Below are positions 44,861 through 54,896 of a stretch of 64,000 nucleotides of DNA, piece by piece. Below the pieces are notes generated by a model. It worked only from the letters and a program-made list of their open reading frames with translations, ran no database searches and was not told the origin of the DNA. The position numbers and the translations under genes were made by a program. The number at the start of each line of letters is the position of its first letter. The first letter of the stretch is position 1. Source of the DNA: Camellia lanceoleosa (taxonomy: Eukaryota; Streptophyta; Magnoliopsida; Ericales; Theaceae). The DNA lies in NCBI GenBank assembly GCA_025200525.1, contig CM045758.1:60514649-60578648 (forward strand), in the 5' to 3' direction.

Positions 44861-44879
44861 CACTACAACAAAATTGGCT

Positions 44880-45365
44880 TTTTACGGCTTGCAATGCATG
44901 TCGTAAAAACTCTTTCACGGCATGCACACAAATGCTGTTATATGACATGCCGTGAAAAGTTGAGCGTCATTTATGGCACGCAGGTAAAGTTGTAAAAAGT
45001 AATAAATTAAACATTAATGACATACTTTGTATGCCGTATATAACTTTTTACGACATTTTTATTATGTCATAAATCATCATACTTTCCATGACATAATTTT
45101 GCATGCTGTAGAAGATTATTTTTAATATATTTATGGCATACTTTGTATGCCGTATATAGCATTTTACGACATTTTCTTGCATGTCATAAATCATCACACT
45201 TTTCACGACATAATTTTGTATGCCGTAGAAGGTCATTTTTAATATATTTATGACATGCCTTGTATGCTGTATATAATCTTCTACGACATTTTCTTTCATG
45301 CCATAAATCATTACACTTTTCACGGCATAATTTTGCATGCCGTAGAAAGTTATTTTTAATATAAT
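44880..45365. repeat. Left subterminal repeats of CACTA element 1
   Basis: About eighteen ACGGCAT/ACGACAT...ATGCCGT/ATGTCAT motifs in alternating orientation, with a longer period of about 110 bp (TTTTTAATATATTTATGGCAT and ATAATTTTGCATGC-type blocks). Such sites bind the TNPA-type protein in En/Spm. ORFs here are repeat translations. Confidence 0.85.
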
Positions 45366-45844
45366 ATATATATATATATAGAAACATGACCTTGCCTGAC
45401 CGTATGTAGACAATAGCTTATAAAATGCAACCTGTTACAAACCAAGCAGAAGCAGCAACTATGAAGTAAGCAAAAAAATCTAATATCCATACACCAAACA
45501 ACCTGTATACTAACTTTTATCCTCAACTTCTATCATATCAACCTGATAACAGCCTCAAACATACAAATCAGAAAATAGATAGCACAATACATTGACAGTC
45601 AGAAATAATAATGCATTTCATAACATTCAAAAAGTGTCTAATTGCCGTCTTCAAATAAAAAAATACAAGCTACAAAATTGCACCCAAAGAAATACAAACA
45701 AAATTTAATAGGTTTAAAACTAAACTGCAAACAAAATTTAATAGGTTTAAAACTAAACTGCAGAGCAGCATCATTGTGCACTAAGAACATCTCATATTTG
45801 GCTCAAAATTCCAAGCCCCCAAAGGCAAAGGTACTACTACATTC

Positions 45845-45930
45845 ATTCGTCATCTTCATCTTCCGCCTCCTCATCAGCTTCTGCTGCTGCATTGAGGGCA
45901 TTGATTTCAGATTCTTCTGAGACACATTTA
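45845..45930 (-). pseudogene. Captured terminal exon with acidic tail
   Basis: The minus strand reads SEESEINALNAAAEADEEAE then DEDDE and a stop. It lies last in the minus-strand exon series. The parent gene is not recognised. The acidic C-terminus is coherent coding sequence, unlike its AT-rich surroundings. Confidence 0.45.
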
Positions 45931-46109
45931 TTAATATCAATAAGATGTGATACATGTACAATTACAGAATATATCTAAACACAATATATTGGAAATTAGT
46001 GAGGATTTATTTACAAAGTCAGCAGGCTTGAAAACTCATGCAAAAAGTAGAGAAGACATCGATATTCCTAATGACACAATACCGATAGTAGCAAAAGCTT
46101 GGCCCAGTT

Positions 46110-46157
46110 TATAAACAAAAAAAAATTTCTGACGAGGCAAACTTTGCCAATCTGTCC
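46110..46157 (-). pseudogene. Captured LRR-gene exon, degraded
   Basis: An acceptor (TTTTTGCAG on the minus strand) is followed by a short segment reading IGKVCLVRN in one frame. Its place, right after the exon ending GWCQ, and the start IGxxG-like suggest the next repeat of the same LRR gene, now decayed. Confidence 0.35.
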
Positions 46158-46249
46158 TGCAAAAAGTCACAGCCAGGACCAAATTAGAAAGGCAGTCATA
46201 CTCGGAAACTAATACAACACGATGCAGGCAGTCAAAATCTAGAAATTAC

Positions 46250-46354
46250 CTGACACCAACCAAGACTTAGGGTCTTTATATTTCCATGAAACTTAAGAAC
46301 TTCAGATAAAGCTTTTGCTCCATCTGGTCCAATTGGATTGTAACCAATTTCCAA
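46250..46354 (-). pseudogene. Captured RNI-type leucine-rich-repeat exon
   Basis: The 105-bp exon reads LEIGYNPIGPDGAKALSEVL then KFHGNIKTLSLGWCQ, a textbook ribonuclease-inhibitor-type LRR. It is bounded by an AG acceptor and a CAG/GTAATT donor. It resembles plant NLRC3/EMB2004-like RNI proteins, which is family knowledge and not verified here. The adjoining GA microsatellite (46,361-46,383) lies in the intron before it. Confidence 0.8.
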
Positions 46355-46360
46355 CTGTCA

Positions 46361-46383
46361 GAGAGAGAGAGAGAGAGAGAGAG
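46361..46383. repeat. (GA)n microsatellite
   Basis: Directly upstream (minus strand) of the captured LRR exon acceptor; it makes a (CT)n pyrimidine tract at that splice site. Confidence 0.85.
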
Positions 46384-46455
46384 CTGTTTACCAATGTTTG
46401 CAAAAGTGAAATACAAGAAAAGGTAGAAAAAGCAGAATCTTATTGGAACACTCAC

Positions 46456-46530
46456 ACTGGTGATGACAGAATTATCTTTGAGAACTTGAGCTATGTCACT
46501 GGCCCCCTTTGCATGGATGTTGTTCCCCCC
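46456..46530 (-). pseudogene. Captured LRR exon
   Basis: Reads GGNNIHAKGASDIAQVLKDN then SVITS, an LRR repeat continuing the same gene. Acceptor TTTGTAG and donor AGT/GTGAGTG on the minus strand are intact. Confidence 0.75.
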
Positions 46531-46634
46531 CTACAAAGTCCTCCCCATTCAGTGTTTTAGAAGTTGGGTTGTTGAATTTTATTTCTGAAATTTAAAAGTT
46601 TGCTTTCAATAAAGATGAAACCCTCAATTCTTAC

Positions 46635-46694
46635 CAGATCTATGTTCGTTACTGTTCGGTTCTGCTTCAAAGCCTCAGCGATTTTCTCTGCTCC
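46635..46694 (-). pseudogene. Captured LRR exon
   Basis: Reads GAEKIAEALKQNRTVTNIDL, an LRR repeat upstream of the previous exon. Acceptor CTTCAG and donor CTG/GTAAGA are intact on the minus strand. Confidence 0.75.
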
Positions 46695-47977
46695 CTGAAG
46701 GATTTCAGGATAAAAAATCAATAAGCAAGTAGCGCAAGTATTTGACTGAAGGCATGGGTCTAAAACTGAACTGATTCGACTAGCTAGACCATGACATTTA
46801 CAAATATTTGATAAATGACATGGGTCTAAAACAATTTTACCAGTTTGGTTGAATCACTTCTCATTTGAAACACCACAATCTACTTGATCTCATTTGAAAC
46901 TTAAGACGCTAGGCAAGGAAAGGAAAATGCCCAAAATTGCGCCTAGAAAGGAAGCTACTGTAAACATTGTCGAGAATTTTCCTAAGCATTCCTTGATCTT
47001 TCTAAGTTCCCAACAGAGCCTTGATTAACCAATTGACTGTAAGCTCATAACTAGACAATGTGTTTCTGTGGCACAAGCAGATCAGCAAGGGAAAATGTTG
47101 AAAAATGATATCTTTAGTTAGTAAGACTGAGAAATACTGATGACAATTTCATGTTCTGTGACTGAAGAGAGTGCTTCCATCATCAATAAAATTTCAACAT
47201 GATTTCTCAATTTTATGTTTCCAGAAATTACCATTAGTTTATCACTACGAACAGAAAGAGAAGAAAAATGCATACTGAATGCAAACTGTGGATAATAGAG
47301 GGTGGGTAAGCTGATTGTGAAGCCTTCTGGAAGAAATAGTAGGCACTGAGATGGAGAGAGATCACAGTGGTGGAAGGGGTGCGACTTGAAGCGGGAGAGA
47401 AGAGCACTGCAACTGTATGCATAGAAGTAGGACCTCTAATTTATAAATAAATTAGACCATGAAGGCCAACTCACCTGAGTACACAATTTAACATGCTCAA
47501 GTGTGGACAAAAGGATAGGTGGCTCATCCTCTGTGGACAAAAGAAAAATCCTCATTATAACATTCCCATTAGATGTATTTTACCAAGCTATAAGATCAGA
47601 TTTTGCCCATCACGGTTCCAAAGTAATCTGGAAAAATCCAAAGCAATTCCAGATTATTCATTATTGCAACTATATCATAGTCCAATGTAAGCAACTCCAG
47701 AATGAGAACATAAGCTTCATAATTGGTTACTAATTGCTATACTTTTGCTGACAATTCCCTTTCTCCAAACTTATTCTTACTTTATCTCTTTTTTTTTTTT
47801 TTTGAATGACACATGACGTCAAATTCTTTCAGATTTTTGAATTCCTAACATGTCAGCTGCAGTCCCAGTCAATGTGCAGACCATAAGCAACCAATAGTAA
47901 CTACACACATTTTTTCTGCCTTGGTTGACAAAGAATAAAGCAACTTGGCAGAAGATTTGTCTACAGAAGTCACTTAC
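46695..47977. other. Interior of CACTA element 1 between the two captured gene sets
   Basis: No exon is recognised. Short ORFs (for example 47,234-47,422 and 47,493-47,733) lack domains. A T run lies at 47,789-47,803. Confidence 0.5.
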
Positions 47978-48031
47978 TTCTAGAGAATTGACGGCAAATT
48001 CAAGGGCAGCATTTGTTTCTGTTGGTCCATT
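47978..48031 (-). pseudogene. Captured beta-carbonic anhydrase exon
   Basis: The 54-bp exon reads NGPTETNAALEFAVNSLE, which in beta-carbonic anhydrases (closest to the plant BCA5 type) lies just before the VENILVIGHSxCGG zinc site. It is bounded by GCAG acceptor and GTAAGTG donor. The next exon, with the His and second Cys ligands, is not found. Confidence 0.85.
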
Positions 48032-48194
48032 CTGCATCAGAAGATAAAAAAGCATAGGCTTATTCAGAATTTTGCTTCTAATACACTTATCACAACCATA
48101 TATTTCCGTTCTCCAACATTTATGCTTACAATAAATGAAGAACTAGTAGTACTAAACTAAAGCCAAGAAAACACAAATGCAATGTATATGGTAC

Positions 48195-48308
48195 CTCAAA
48201 TGGGGGCACCAGATTTGCAACATTGCGGACTACAAAGGCTTCTCCGGGTTGAAATCCTATGATGTAGGAGGGACAAACCCTGGAGTCTGCACCAGCAATG
48301 ACCATGAA
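48195..48308 (-). pseudogene. Captured beta-carbonic anhydrase exon with lost zinc ligand
   Basis: Reads [20 protein letters not shown] then [18 protein letters not shown]. This is the first signature of beta-carbonic anhydrase, normally CxDSRVCPS; the zinc-binding Cys is Gly here (AGADSR). The acceptor is AACAG and the donor GAG/GTACC. The protein hydrates CO2 in plastids or cytosol in plants; this fragment could not. Confidence 0.9.
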
Positions 48309-48445
48309 CTGTTCTTGCAAGTGTCAGTTAAGAAAATCTTAACCAGTTCAGCACAAAATTGAGGCAAATTGCCAATGTAATCCCCAGATGGCTCCAAAAT
48401 ATATCATGGACTAAAAAAAAGTTAACCCTAAAAAACCCATCATAC

Positions 48446-48495
48446 CTTCGGTGCTTTGACTCTTGGCAAGATTTTCATAGCATTCCAAGTTCTCC
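48446..48495 (-). pseudogene. Captured beta-carbonic anhydrase exon
   Basis: Reads ENLECYENLAKSQST, the segment just before FMVFACSDSR in this family. The acceptor AACAG/GGAGAAC and donor GAAG/GTATG are present. One extra base near its end appears to shift frame into the next exon. Confidence 0.8.
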
Positions 48496-48496
48496 C

Positions 48497-48606
48497 TGTT
48501 CAAAGAAAACATCACATCAGGGAAACTCAATTTTCTGTGAAGCTAAACAACAAGATGTCAGAATTATAAGCTTGGAGTTTCCCTGATGTGATGTTTTCTT
48601 TGAACA
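48497..48606. repeat. Perfect 32-bp inverted repeat
   Basis: 48,497-48,528 and 48,575-48,606 are exact reverse complements (TGTTCAAAGAAAACATCACA...), separated by 46 bases. A third, one-armed partial copy starts near 48,637. It abuts the acceptor of the upstream carbonic anhydrase exon. Confidence 0.9.
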
Positions 48607-48649
48607 AAAACTTGTAAAGATCAAACACAAACTCAATTCAAAGAAAACA

Positions 48650-49435
48650 TCACATCAGCTAAACTCAATTTGTAGTTTTAACAAAAACTTGGAGTCTCCT
48701 CTTTGGCTGTTGTAATCTAACATCAACTGTTACCTTTCTTTTCACTTTGCTACCTCATATGTTTTTCTTTAGGCATTCCCTTCTCTCTACTTGATTAATC
48801 ACTACAATAAATTTTTTAAAAAAATTTGCAAAATCCCAGTAAAGCATGTACTCTTAATGTCACTAACACTAGAGCATAACCTCAAACCAGCAGAGCAACA
48901 AGAAGAAAAAACCTACTCAACACAGTGGTTGTGGCTCTCAGGCAGACCAGCAAGATTGGCTTGTTATAAATTTTATGTTCGACTTTATTTACTGTTTTGA
49001 TTCTCAACATACAAAGGTCTTATCATTTCTCAAAAAAAAAAAAAAAACACAGAGAATGTCGTATCGAGTGCACAAGGCTCCGAGGTTATATGCAAGCAAC
49101 CTTTCTTCTACTATTTTGATACCCATCATACATTAGAGCTAAATGGTAACAGATCCTTGGTTTTCATAACTTGTAGTTACACTTCCAAAATAGTTTTGAA
49201 AGCTCACTTCCCCTAGTGAACTTAAAACCAATGCAGGAACAAAACACAGACTGGTCCATCAAGTTACACACCATCAGGAACTGAGATTCAGTACAAATAT
49301 TAGCTTCCCCATTATCACTTCAATCCCAGATATAGCTAAGGCTGTTGAATAGCATTCACAAATATAGACATTGAAAGGAAAAGTTAAATTTGACCCCATT
49401 TTATTTACAATGCTAGAAAAAATGGTGGTGCTCAC
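48650..49435. other. Interior of CACTA element 1 between leader exon and carbonic anhydrase exons
   Basis: No exon recognised. An A run is at 49,031-49,045. Confidence 0.45.
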
Positions 49436-49478
49436 CTTAGTAGACGATGGTCCTTGCTTCCCTCGCCGGTGCAGATGG
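49436..49478 (-). other. Shared leader exon, CACTA element 1 copy
   Basis: Matches 54,077-54,119 of element 2 almost exactly (CATCTGCACCGGCGAGGGAA... on the sense strand), ending in CTACTAAG/GTGAGC, an intact donor. It lies upstream of all captured exons in both elements. One frame reads LHRRGKQGPSSTK. It may be a captured exon inherited by both or a family-specific leader. Confidence 0.7.
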
Positions 49479-49989
49479 AATAATAATGCCCTAAAAAATA
49501 ACAACAATGTTAAGGATAAAGAATCAATCATAAAATGATTTACAAAAAATTTATTAAATGACTGATATTAAATTCAATTATAGGAAGATCTACATTCAAA
49601 ATAAACCTGAACAACTCAATATACTCTCTATAATCTCAATATGAGATTCAAATTTCAAAGCAACATATATCCCTATCCTAATCTCACGAATAACTACCAT
49701 GAAAAACTCAAGCAATAGTAGTAGAGAATTTCGAATTCAAGCAATTTGAATGAATACAGAGGAGTATATATATAGATATGTACATGTATGTACATGTATA
49801 CATGCTGTGCTATGCAAAGAGAGAAAGAGATTGAAAACACACCAAATTGCTATTGAATCCAAATTACTACGATCTTTGTTAGAAACCAAATCGATTTACT
49901 CAAACTTATATATATCTGCAAAAAACTCAGATCGATTTACCTTCAGATTGAAGCCAAAGAACTCAGGTCTACGTTGGAGCTAAAGCCCG

Positions 49990-50370
49990 ATTTTGAAAGA
50001 TGAAAGCTGAAGATCGATTCTGAAAGATGAATTCAGATATGATCAATCAATTCTGAAAAATGAAAGCTAAAGATCGATTCTGATATGAGGCGGCACAAAG
50101 ATTGATTCGGATTGAAGCTGAAGATCGATTGAGTCCTAGCTGAGATCGATCGAAGCTTAAGATTGATTGAGTCCTAACTATTTTGAGCACAAAGATCGAT
50201 CGAAGCTGAAGATCAATTGAGTCCTAGACAGAGGAAATAGCTGAGATTGATTGAGCCCTAGCTGAGATCGATTATAGTGAATGAAGGAATCCATCTTAAG
50301 AATGCACGTATTTGACAACGAAAGGAGGGATCGATTGAGTGAAGGAGGAGGGATCAATTGAGTTCAGCGC
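49990..50370 (-). repeat. GATCGATT-rich imperfect repeats
   Basis: At least nine GATCGATT/GATCGATC/GATTGATT units with AAGCTGAA and GAGTCCTAGCTGA linkers at irregular spacing. They lie upstream of the shared leader exon on the minus strand, where a promoter would be expected. Confidence 0.7.
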
Positions 50371-50959
50371 GCAACCAAATTAATTCGTCTCCAGCTATGC
50401 CTACCTCACAGATGGGGTCAAGTGCTCAAATCAGCATAAGTTTTAACTTTTTTTTTTTTTTTAATCCCTAAAAGTCTTTAAATAATTTTTTTTGACCCAT
50501 CATAAAGGAATATAGTATCTGTATAATTTTTTCTTAAAATTTATTTTTGTCTGTAAATGATGATTTTTAGACACTAAATTCAATTGATTTCTAAATATTA
50601 GTCTTTAAATCACTAATTTCTTATAGTGAATTTTATATTTTATTTTTATGTTTATATAAAAATCCTAAAATTTTGTTTGAATTATAAATTTGGATAAAAA
50701 TTAAAAAATACAAAAAGAGAATGTGATTGAAATTTAATTCTATTTTATTCATATTTTATTTATTTATGTTTTAGTAAATTTTAAAGTAGTTATAGTTGGC
50801 TTGTTTTATAAAATTATAAAAATACTCAAATAAGTTAAAAAAATTAGAGTAAAATTATTTTTTACATTGTCCTTAATTAGAAAAATTTAAGGTGAGAAGC
50901 TTGGCTCAAAATTGTTAATTTTTTGTATTAAAAAAAATCGGATTGATTTTTTTTTTTAA

Positions 50960-52090
50960 TAGATGTTTTCACAACATGCTAATGCATGCCGTGTAAAGTT
51001 AAAACATTTTACGACATGAAATGTATGTCGTTTTAAGTGCAAATATTTTATGACATATTTTTATATGTCGTGAAAATATACATTTTTTACGGCATACTTT
51101 TGCATGCCATAAAAAAATTAGATTGAATTTTTTTTTCACTTTTTAAATTCAAATAATTAACATATATTTAACAGAAAATATTTTTAACTTTTTAAAAAAA
51201 TCATTCAATTAAAAAAAATATAAAATTTAATACATTCATATATATTATATTTTATTATATTTTTTTTTACAAATATTTTACTTTTTAATTGTATTCAGAT
51301 TAGACACATCTAAAAAGTAAAAAATGAATAAATTAACAAAAAAAAGGAAAATATCAAATGAAGGTAATTTAAAAAAAAAATTACAAATTAGTGAGAAGCC
51401 ATATAAATATTAATTATGAAAATTATAAACTTTTTCATGAATATATAATTTTTTTCCCAAAATTCCACTGGGCGCAATTATCCCTTGAAAGAGACACTAA
51501 ATTATAAAATAATGTATAAATTATTTTTTACATTTTCCTCAATTAGAAAAATTTAAAGTGAGAAGCGTGGTTAGAAATTGTTAGCTTTTTTTAAATAAAA
51601 AAAAATCGAATTGAAATTTTCTTTAGTAAAAGTTTTCATGACATGCTAATGCATGCCGTGTAAGGTTATAATATTTTACGACACGAAATGTATGTCGTCT
51701 TAAGTATAAATATTTTATGACATATTTTTGTATGCCGTGAAAATATACATTTTTTACGGCATGCTTTTGCATGTCATAAAAAAATTCTGGATTGAATTTT
51801 TTTTTTTTTTTACAAAAGTTTTCACAACATGTTAATGCATGCCGTGTAAAGTTATAATATTTTATAACATGAAATGTATGTCGTCTTAAGTGCAAATATT
51901 TTACGACATATTTTTGTAAGTCGTAAAAACATACGTTTTTTACGGCATGCTTTTGCATGCTATAAATATATGAATCAACGACTTACATGGTATGTATGCT
52001 GTTATTAACAAAATATTAACGGCTTGCAAAAAAAAAATGTCGTAGAATGTACTAACCACGACATGCATTTAATGCATGTCGTAAACATGA
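50960..52090. repeat. Right subterminal repeats of CACTA element 1
   Basis: Blocks of TTTACGACAT..ATGTCGT and ATGCCGTGAAA motifs, in three clusters (50,960-51,115, 51,640-51,780, 51,815-52,095), the spaced copies being about 190-680 bp apart. The outermost part holds ACATGCATTTAATGCATGT, a near-perfect palindrome. Confidence 0.85.
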
Positions 52091-52122
52091 TGCCGTGAAT
52101 AGTTAGTTTTGTTGTAGTGCAA

Positions 52123-52200
52123 GGAATTTCAAACTTGAGACCTGGGGTTTTAACGCCTAGGTCTTTACCAAGCGCACTACATGCCTTGGGTTAACACAGT
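52123..52200 (-). mobile_element. SINE-like tRNA-derived sequence, 5' part
   Basis: The minus strand has an A-box-like stretch (TAGTGCGCTTGGTAAAG at 52,163-52,179) and a B-box-like stretch (GGTCTCAAGTTTGAAATTCC at 52,123-52,142), about 25 bases apart, typical of the Pol III promoter of plant SINEs. CACTA element 1 sits immediately after the B box. The rest continues at 44,857-44,716. Confidence 0.5.
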
Positions 52201-52585
52201 TGAAAATTATACCTACTTGGCTCCCAAACTTGCGATGACATAGAGATACTAACACCTCGTCAAGGCTGATAAGGACCCATACGGTTATGGAAACTGGGAT
52301 GGGGAAGACTACGCACCTCTTCTGATTATTCACTACCATATTTTGTAGAGTAGTAATTCATAACTCTAAATTTGGAGTTCTAACAATGGTTCTAATGATG
52401 TGGTATGAAACAAAAAATATATATATACATCAAATCATTTATGAATGGACCCACTGCTACATAAGTAGAGCTCTCATTAGAGCTCTATTTTTAATGTTCT
52501 TAAATATTTTTGTCTTATGTGTCACTACTATCCGTCCAACCTCCTGATATAGCCCAACATGCTAATTGCGTAGTTGCCAAACTTT
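52201..52585. other. Spacer between the two CACTA elements
   Basis: AT-rich, no gene. A 60-codon minus-strand ORF (52,157-52,339) has no domain. Confidence 0.5.
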
Positions 52586-52609
52586 CACTACAACAAAACT
52601 AACTATTCA

Positions 52610-53100
52610 CGGCATCATGTTTACGACATGCATTAAATGCATGTCGTAGTTAGTACATTCTACGGCATTTTTTTTCTTGCAAGTCGTTAATGTTTTGTCA
52701 ATAACAGCATGCATACCATGTAAGTCGTTGATTCATATATTTATAGCATGCAAAAGTATGCCGTAAAAAGTGTATGTTTTTACGACTTACAAAAATATGT
52801 CGTAAAATATTTGCACTTAAGACGACATACATTTCATGTTATAAAATATTATAACTTTACACGGCATGCATTAACATGCCGTGAAAACTTTTGCCAAAAA
52901 AAATAAAAATTCAATCCATAATTTTTTTATGGCATGCAAAAGCATGTCGTAAAAAATGTATATTTTCATGGCATACAAAAATATGTCATAAAATATTTGT
53001 ACTTAAGACGACATACATTTCATGTCGTAAAATATTATAACTTTACACAGTATGCATTAGCATGTCGTGAAAACTTTTATTAAAAAAAATTTCAATCCGA
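52610..53100. repeat. Left subterminal repeats of CACTA element 2
   Basis: The same motif set as 51,640-52,095 in inverted orientation, including TTACGACATGCATTAAATGC and repeated TATGTCGTAAAATATT blocks. Confidence 0.85.
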
Positions 53101-53890
53101 TTTTTTTTTTTTATTTAAAAAAGCTAACAATTTCCAACCAAACTTCTCACCTTACATTTTCCTAATTGAGAACAACGAAAAAAATAATTTATATGTTATT
53201 TTATAATTTAGTGTCTCTTTTAAGGGACAATTGCACCCAGTGGGATTTGAGAAAAAAAAATTACATATTTATCAAAAAGTTTATAATTTTAATAATTAAT
53301 ATTTATATGACTTCTCATTAGTTTGTAATTATTTTTTTTAAAATTACCTCGATTTGATATCTTTCCTTCTTTTAATAATTTATTTATTTTTTACTTTTTA
53401 GATGTGCCTAATCTGAATACAACTAAAAAATAAAATATTTGTAAAAAATTATAATATATATGAAATGTATTAAATTTTATATTTTTTTTGAATTTAGTGA
53501 TTTTTTAAAAAAAATTAAAAAATATTTATAAATTTTATAAAAAAAAAGCCAACTTTAACTACTTTAAAAAATTACTAAAAAATAAATAAATTAAATATGA
53601 ATAAAATAAATTTCAATCACATTCTCTTTTTGTATTTTTAAATTTTTATCCAAATTTATAATTCAAACAAAATTGTAAGATTTTTATACAAATATAAAAA
53701 TAAAATATAATAGTATCTCTAAACATATTTGTATCATATATTTGAATAAGCATATGAATTAAGCAGCAGTTTACCAAAAATTGAAAGGAAAAAAACAGGG
53801 GGAGAATAGTGCTATAAATGATTGGTTTGATTAGGGTTAACAAAAAATTGAAAAACGATTTAGGCCCCCTTACCTTCTCACTCACTCTCT

Positions 53891-53892
<2 letters not shown>

Positions 53893-53924
<32 letters not shown>
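53893..53924. repeat. (TC)16 microsatellite
   Basis: Uninterrupted TC repeat in the pyrimidine-rich leader just upstream of the shared exon; it resembles a plant 5'-UTR. Confidence 0.9.
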
Positions 53925-53930
<6 letters not shown>

Positions 53931-54076
53931 TCTAAACCCTAATCTCTCTCTCAACCGATCGAATCAGCCTTCTTCAGCCTTGATTTGATCTCAAAGCGAT
54001 TGGTGATTCATCTCAGATCCAATCTCAGAGCGATTGCCAATTTCGATTTTGAGATTCCGAAGCTCCACCGCCTCCA

Positions 54077-54119
54077 CCATCTGCACCGGCGAGGGAAGCA
54101 AGGACCATCGTCTACTAAG
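54077..54119 (+). other. Shared leader exon, CACTA element 2 copy
   Basis: Same sequence as 49,436-49,478 (reverse strand), ending ACTAAG/GTGAGC. In element 2 homologous leader sequence with CGATTTTGAGATTCCGAAGC lies upstream, following AACCCTAA/TCTCTC-rich sequence. A 70-codon ORF starting at 53,985 passes through it. Confidence 0.65.
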
Positions 54120-54830
54120 GTGAGCACCACCGTCTCTCTCTCTCTCGGCCAGATTCTCTTTCTCTCTCCCTCAAGCTCTTCCCGTCGAGTTTGAGCAATT
54201 GGTTTTAGAATTCAGTTCGGTTTGATTGGTTCCTTCTATGTATGAACTACTAGTCAAATTGCTTCAGAATAGTGCTTTGGTGGCCATTTGTGATATTTTC
54301 TCAGTCAAAAATTGGGAAATTTGGTACTTACATTTATCCTGATATAGAATTAACCTCTTTCGAATTTGTTGCATAATGATTAAATTGGGAATGGTTTTTT
54401 TATATGAATGAGAATGATTCAAGTATCATATATGCTTGTGGATTTTACTTAAATTTGTGAAATAACAGTTTTATGGTAGCATTTATGTTACACTTAGAAA
54501 AAATACAGAAGCTGTGAAATGATTCGTTGTTTTGTATATTTGTTTGTGTTGGAAGAAATCAAATCGCCAGATGTCAAAAATGAACATTTGGGGTTTCTAG
54601 CATTTTTCAACATTTGGGTTCTATAATTGATTTTTCAAAAATAAAATAATAATGTTGGGGTTTCTAGCTTTTTATTATTATTATTGATTTTTCAACATTT
54701 TATTGCCGAGAAAGGCTGTCAAAAATGAACATTTGGGGTTTCTAGCTTTTTATTATTTTTATTGATTTTTATTATTTTATTTTAGTTTTTGAGATCTATG
54801 TTGGTACTTAGTTTTGGTGTTTACAAATAG

Positions 54831-54896
54831 AGGCGAAGAGATAGGATTAATGAAAAGATGCGTGCGTTACAAGAACTCATACCCAACTGCAACAAG
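54831..54896 (+). pseudogene. Captured bHLH exon (PIF-type transcription factor)
   Basis: The 66-bp exon encodes [20 protein letters not shown] then NK, the basic-to-helix1 core of phytochrome-interacting bHLH proteins, including the DNA-contacting RRR and the HxxE-region Arg. It has acceptor ACAAATAG and donor AAG/GTAAAC. No helix 2 or neighbouring exon is found. It is in frame with the shared leader exon (..PSSTK/RRRDRI..) if that donor is used, which would give a fused reading frame. Confidence 0.85.

Larger units (their letters stand above)
44861..52119 (-). mobile_element. CACTA (En/Spm) element 1 with captured host exons, 7,259 bp
   Basis: The ends are CACTACAACAAAA and its inverted copy TTTTGTTGTAGTG, with a 3-bp CAA duplication, which defines the CACTA superfamily. 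Subterminal regions (44,880-45,365 and 50,960-52,090) are packed with ACGGCATGC/GCATGCCGT-type motifs. No transposase reading frame is visible, so it is non-autonomous. The interior carries, on the minus strand, a leader exon, beta-carbonic anhydrase exons, LRR exons and an acidic terminal exon, with several splice sites preserved. Confidence 0.9.

Noticed and set aside
44880..45365. Regular palindromic repeats considered as a CRISPR-like or origin structure
   Set aside because: They are subterminal repeats of a CACTA element with defined termini and target duplication.
52157..52200. tRNA gene
   Set aside because: Box A/B-like stretches are present, but the acceptor stem and anticodon arm cannot be formed convincingly. 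A SINE-like relic is the better reading.
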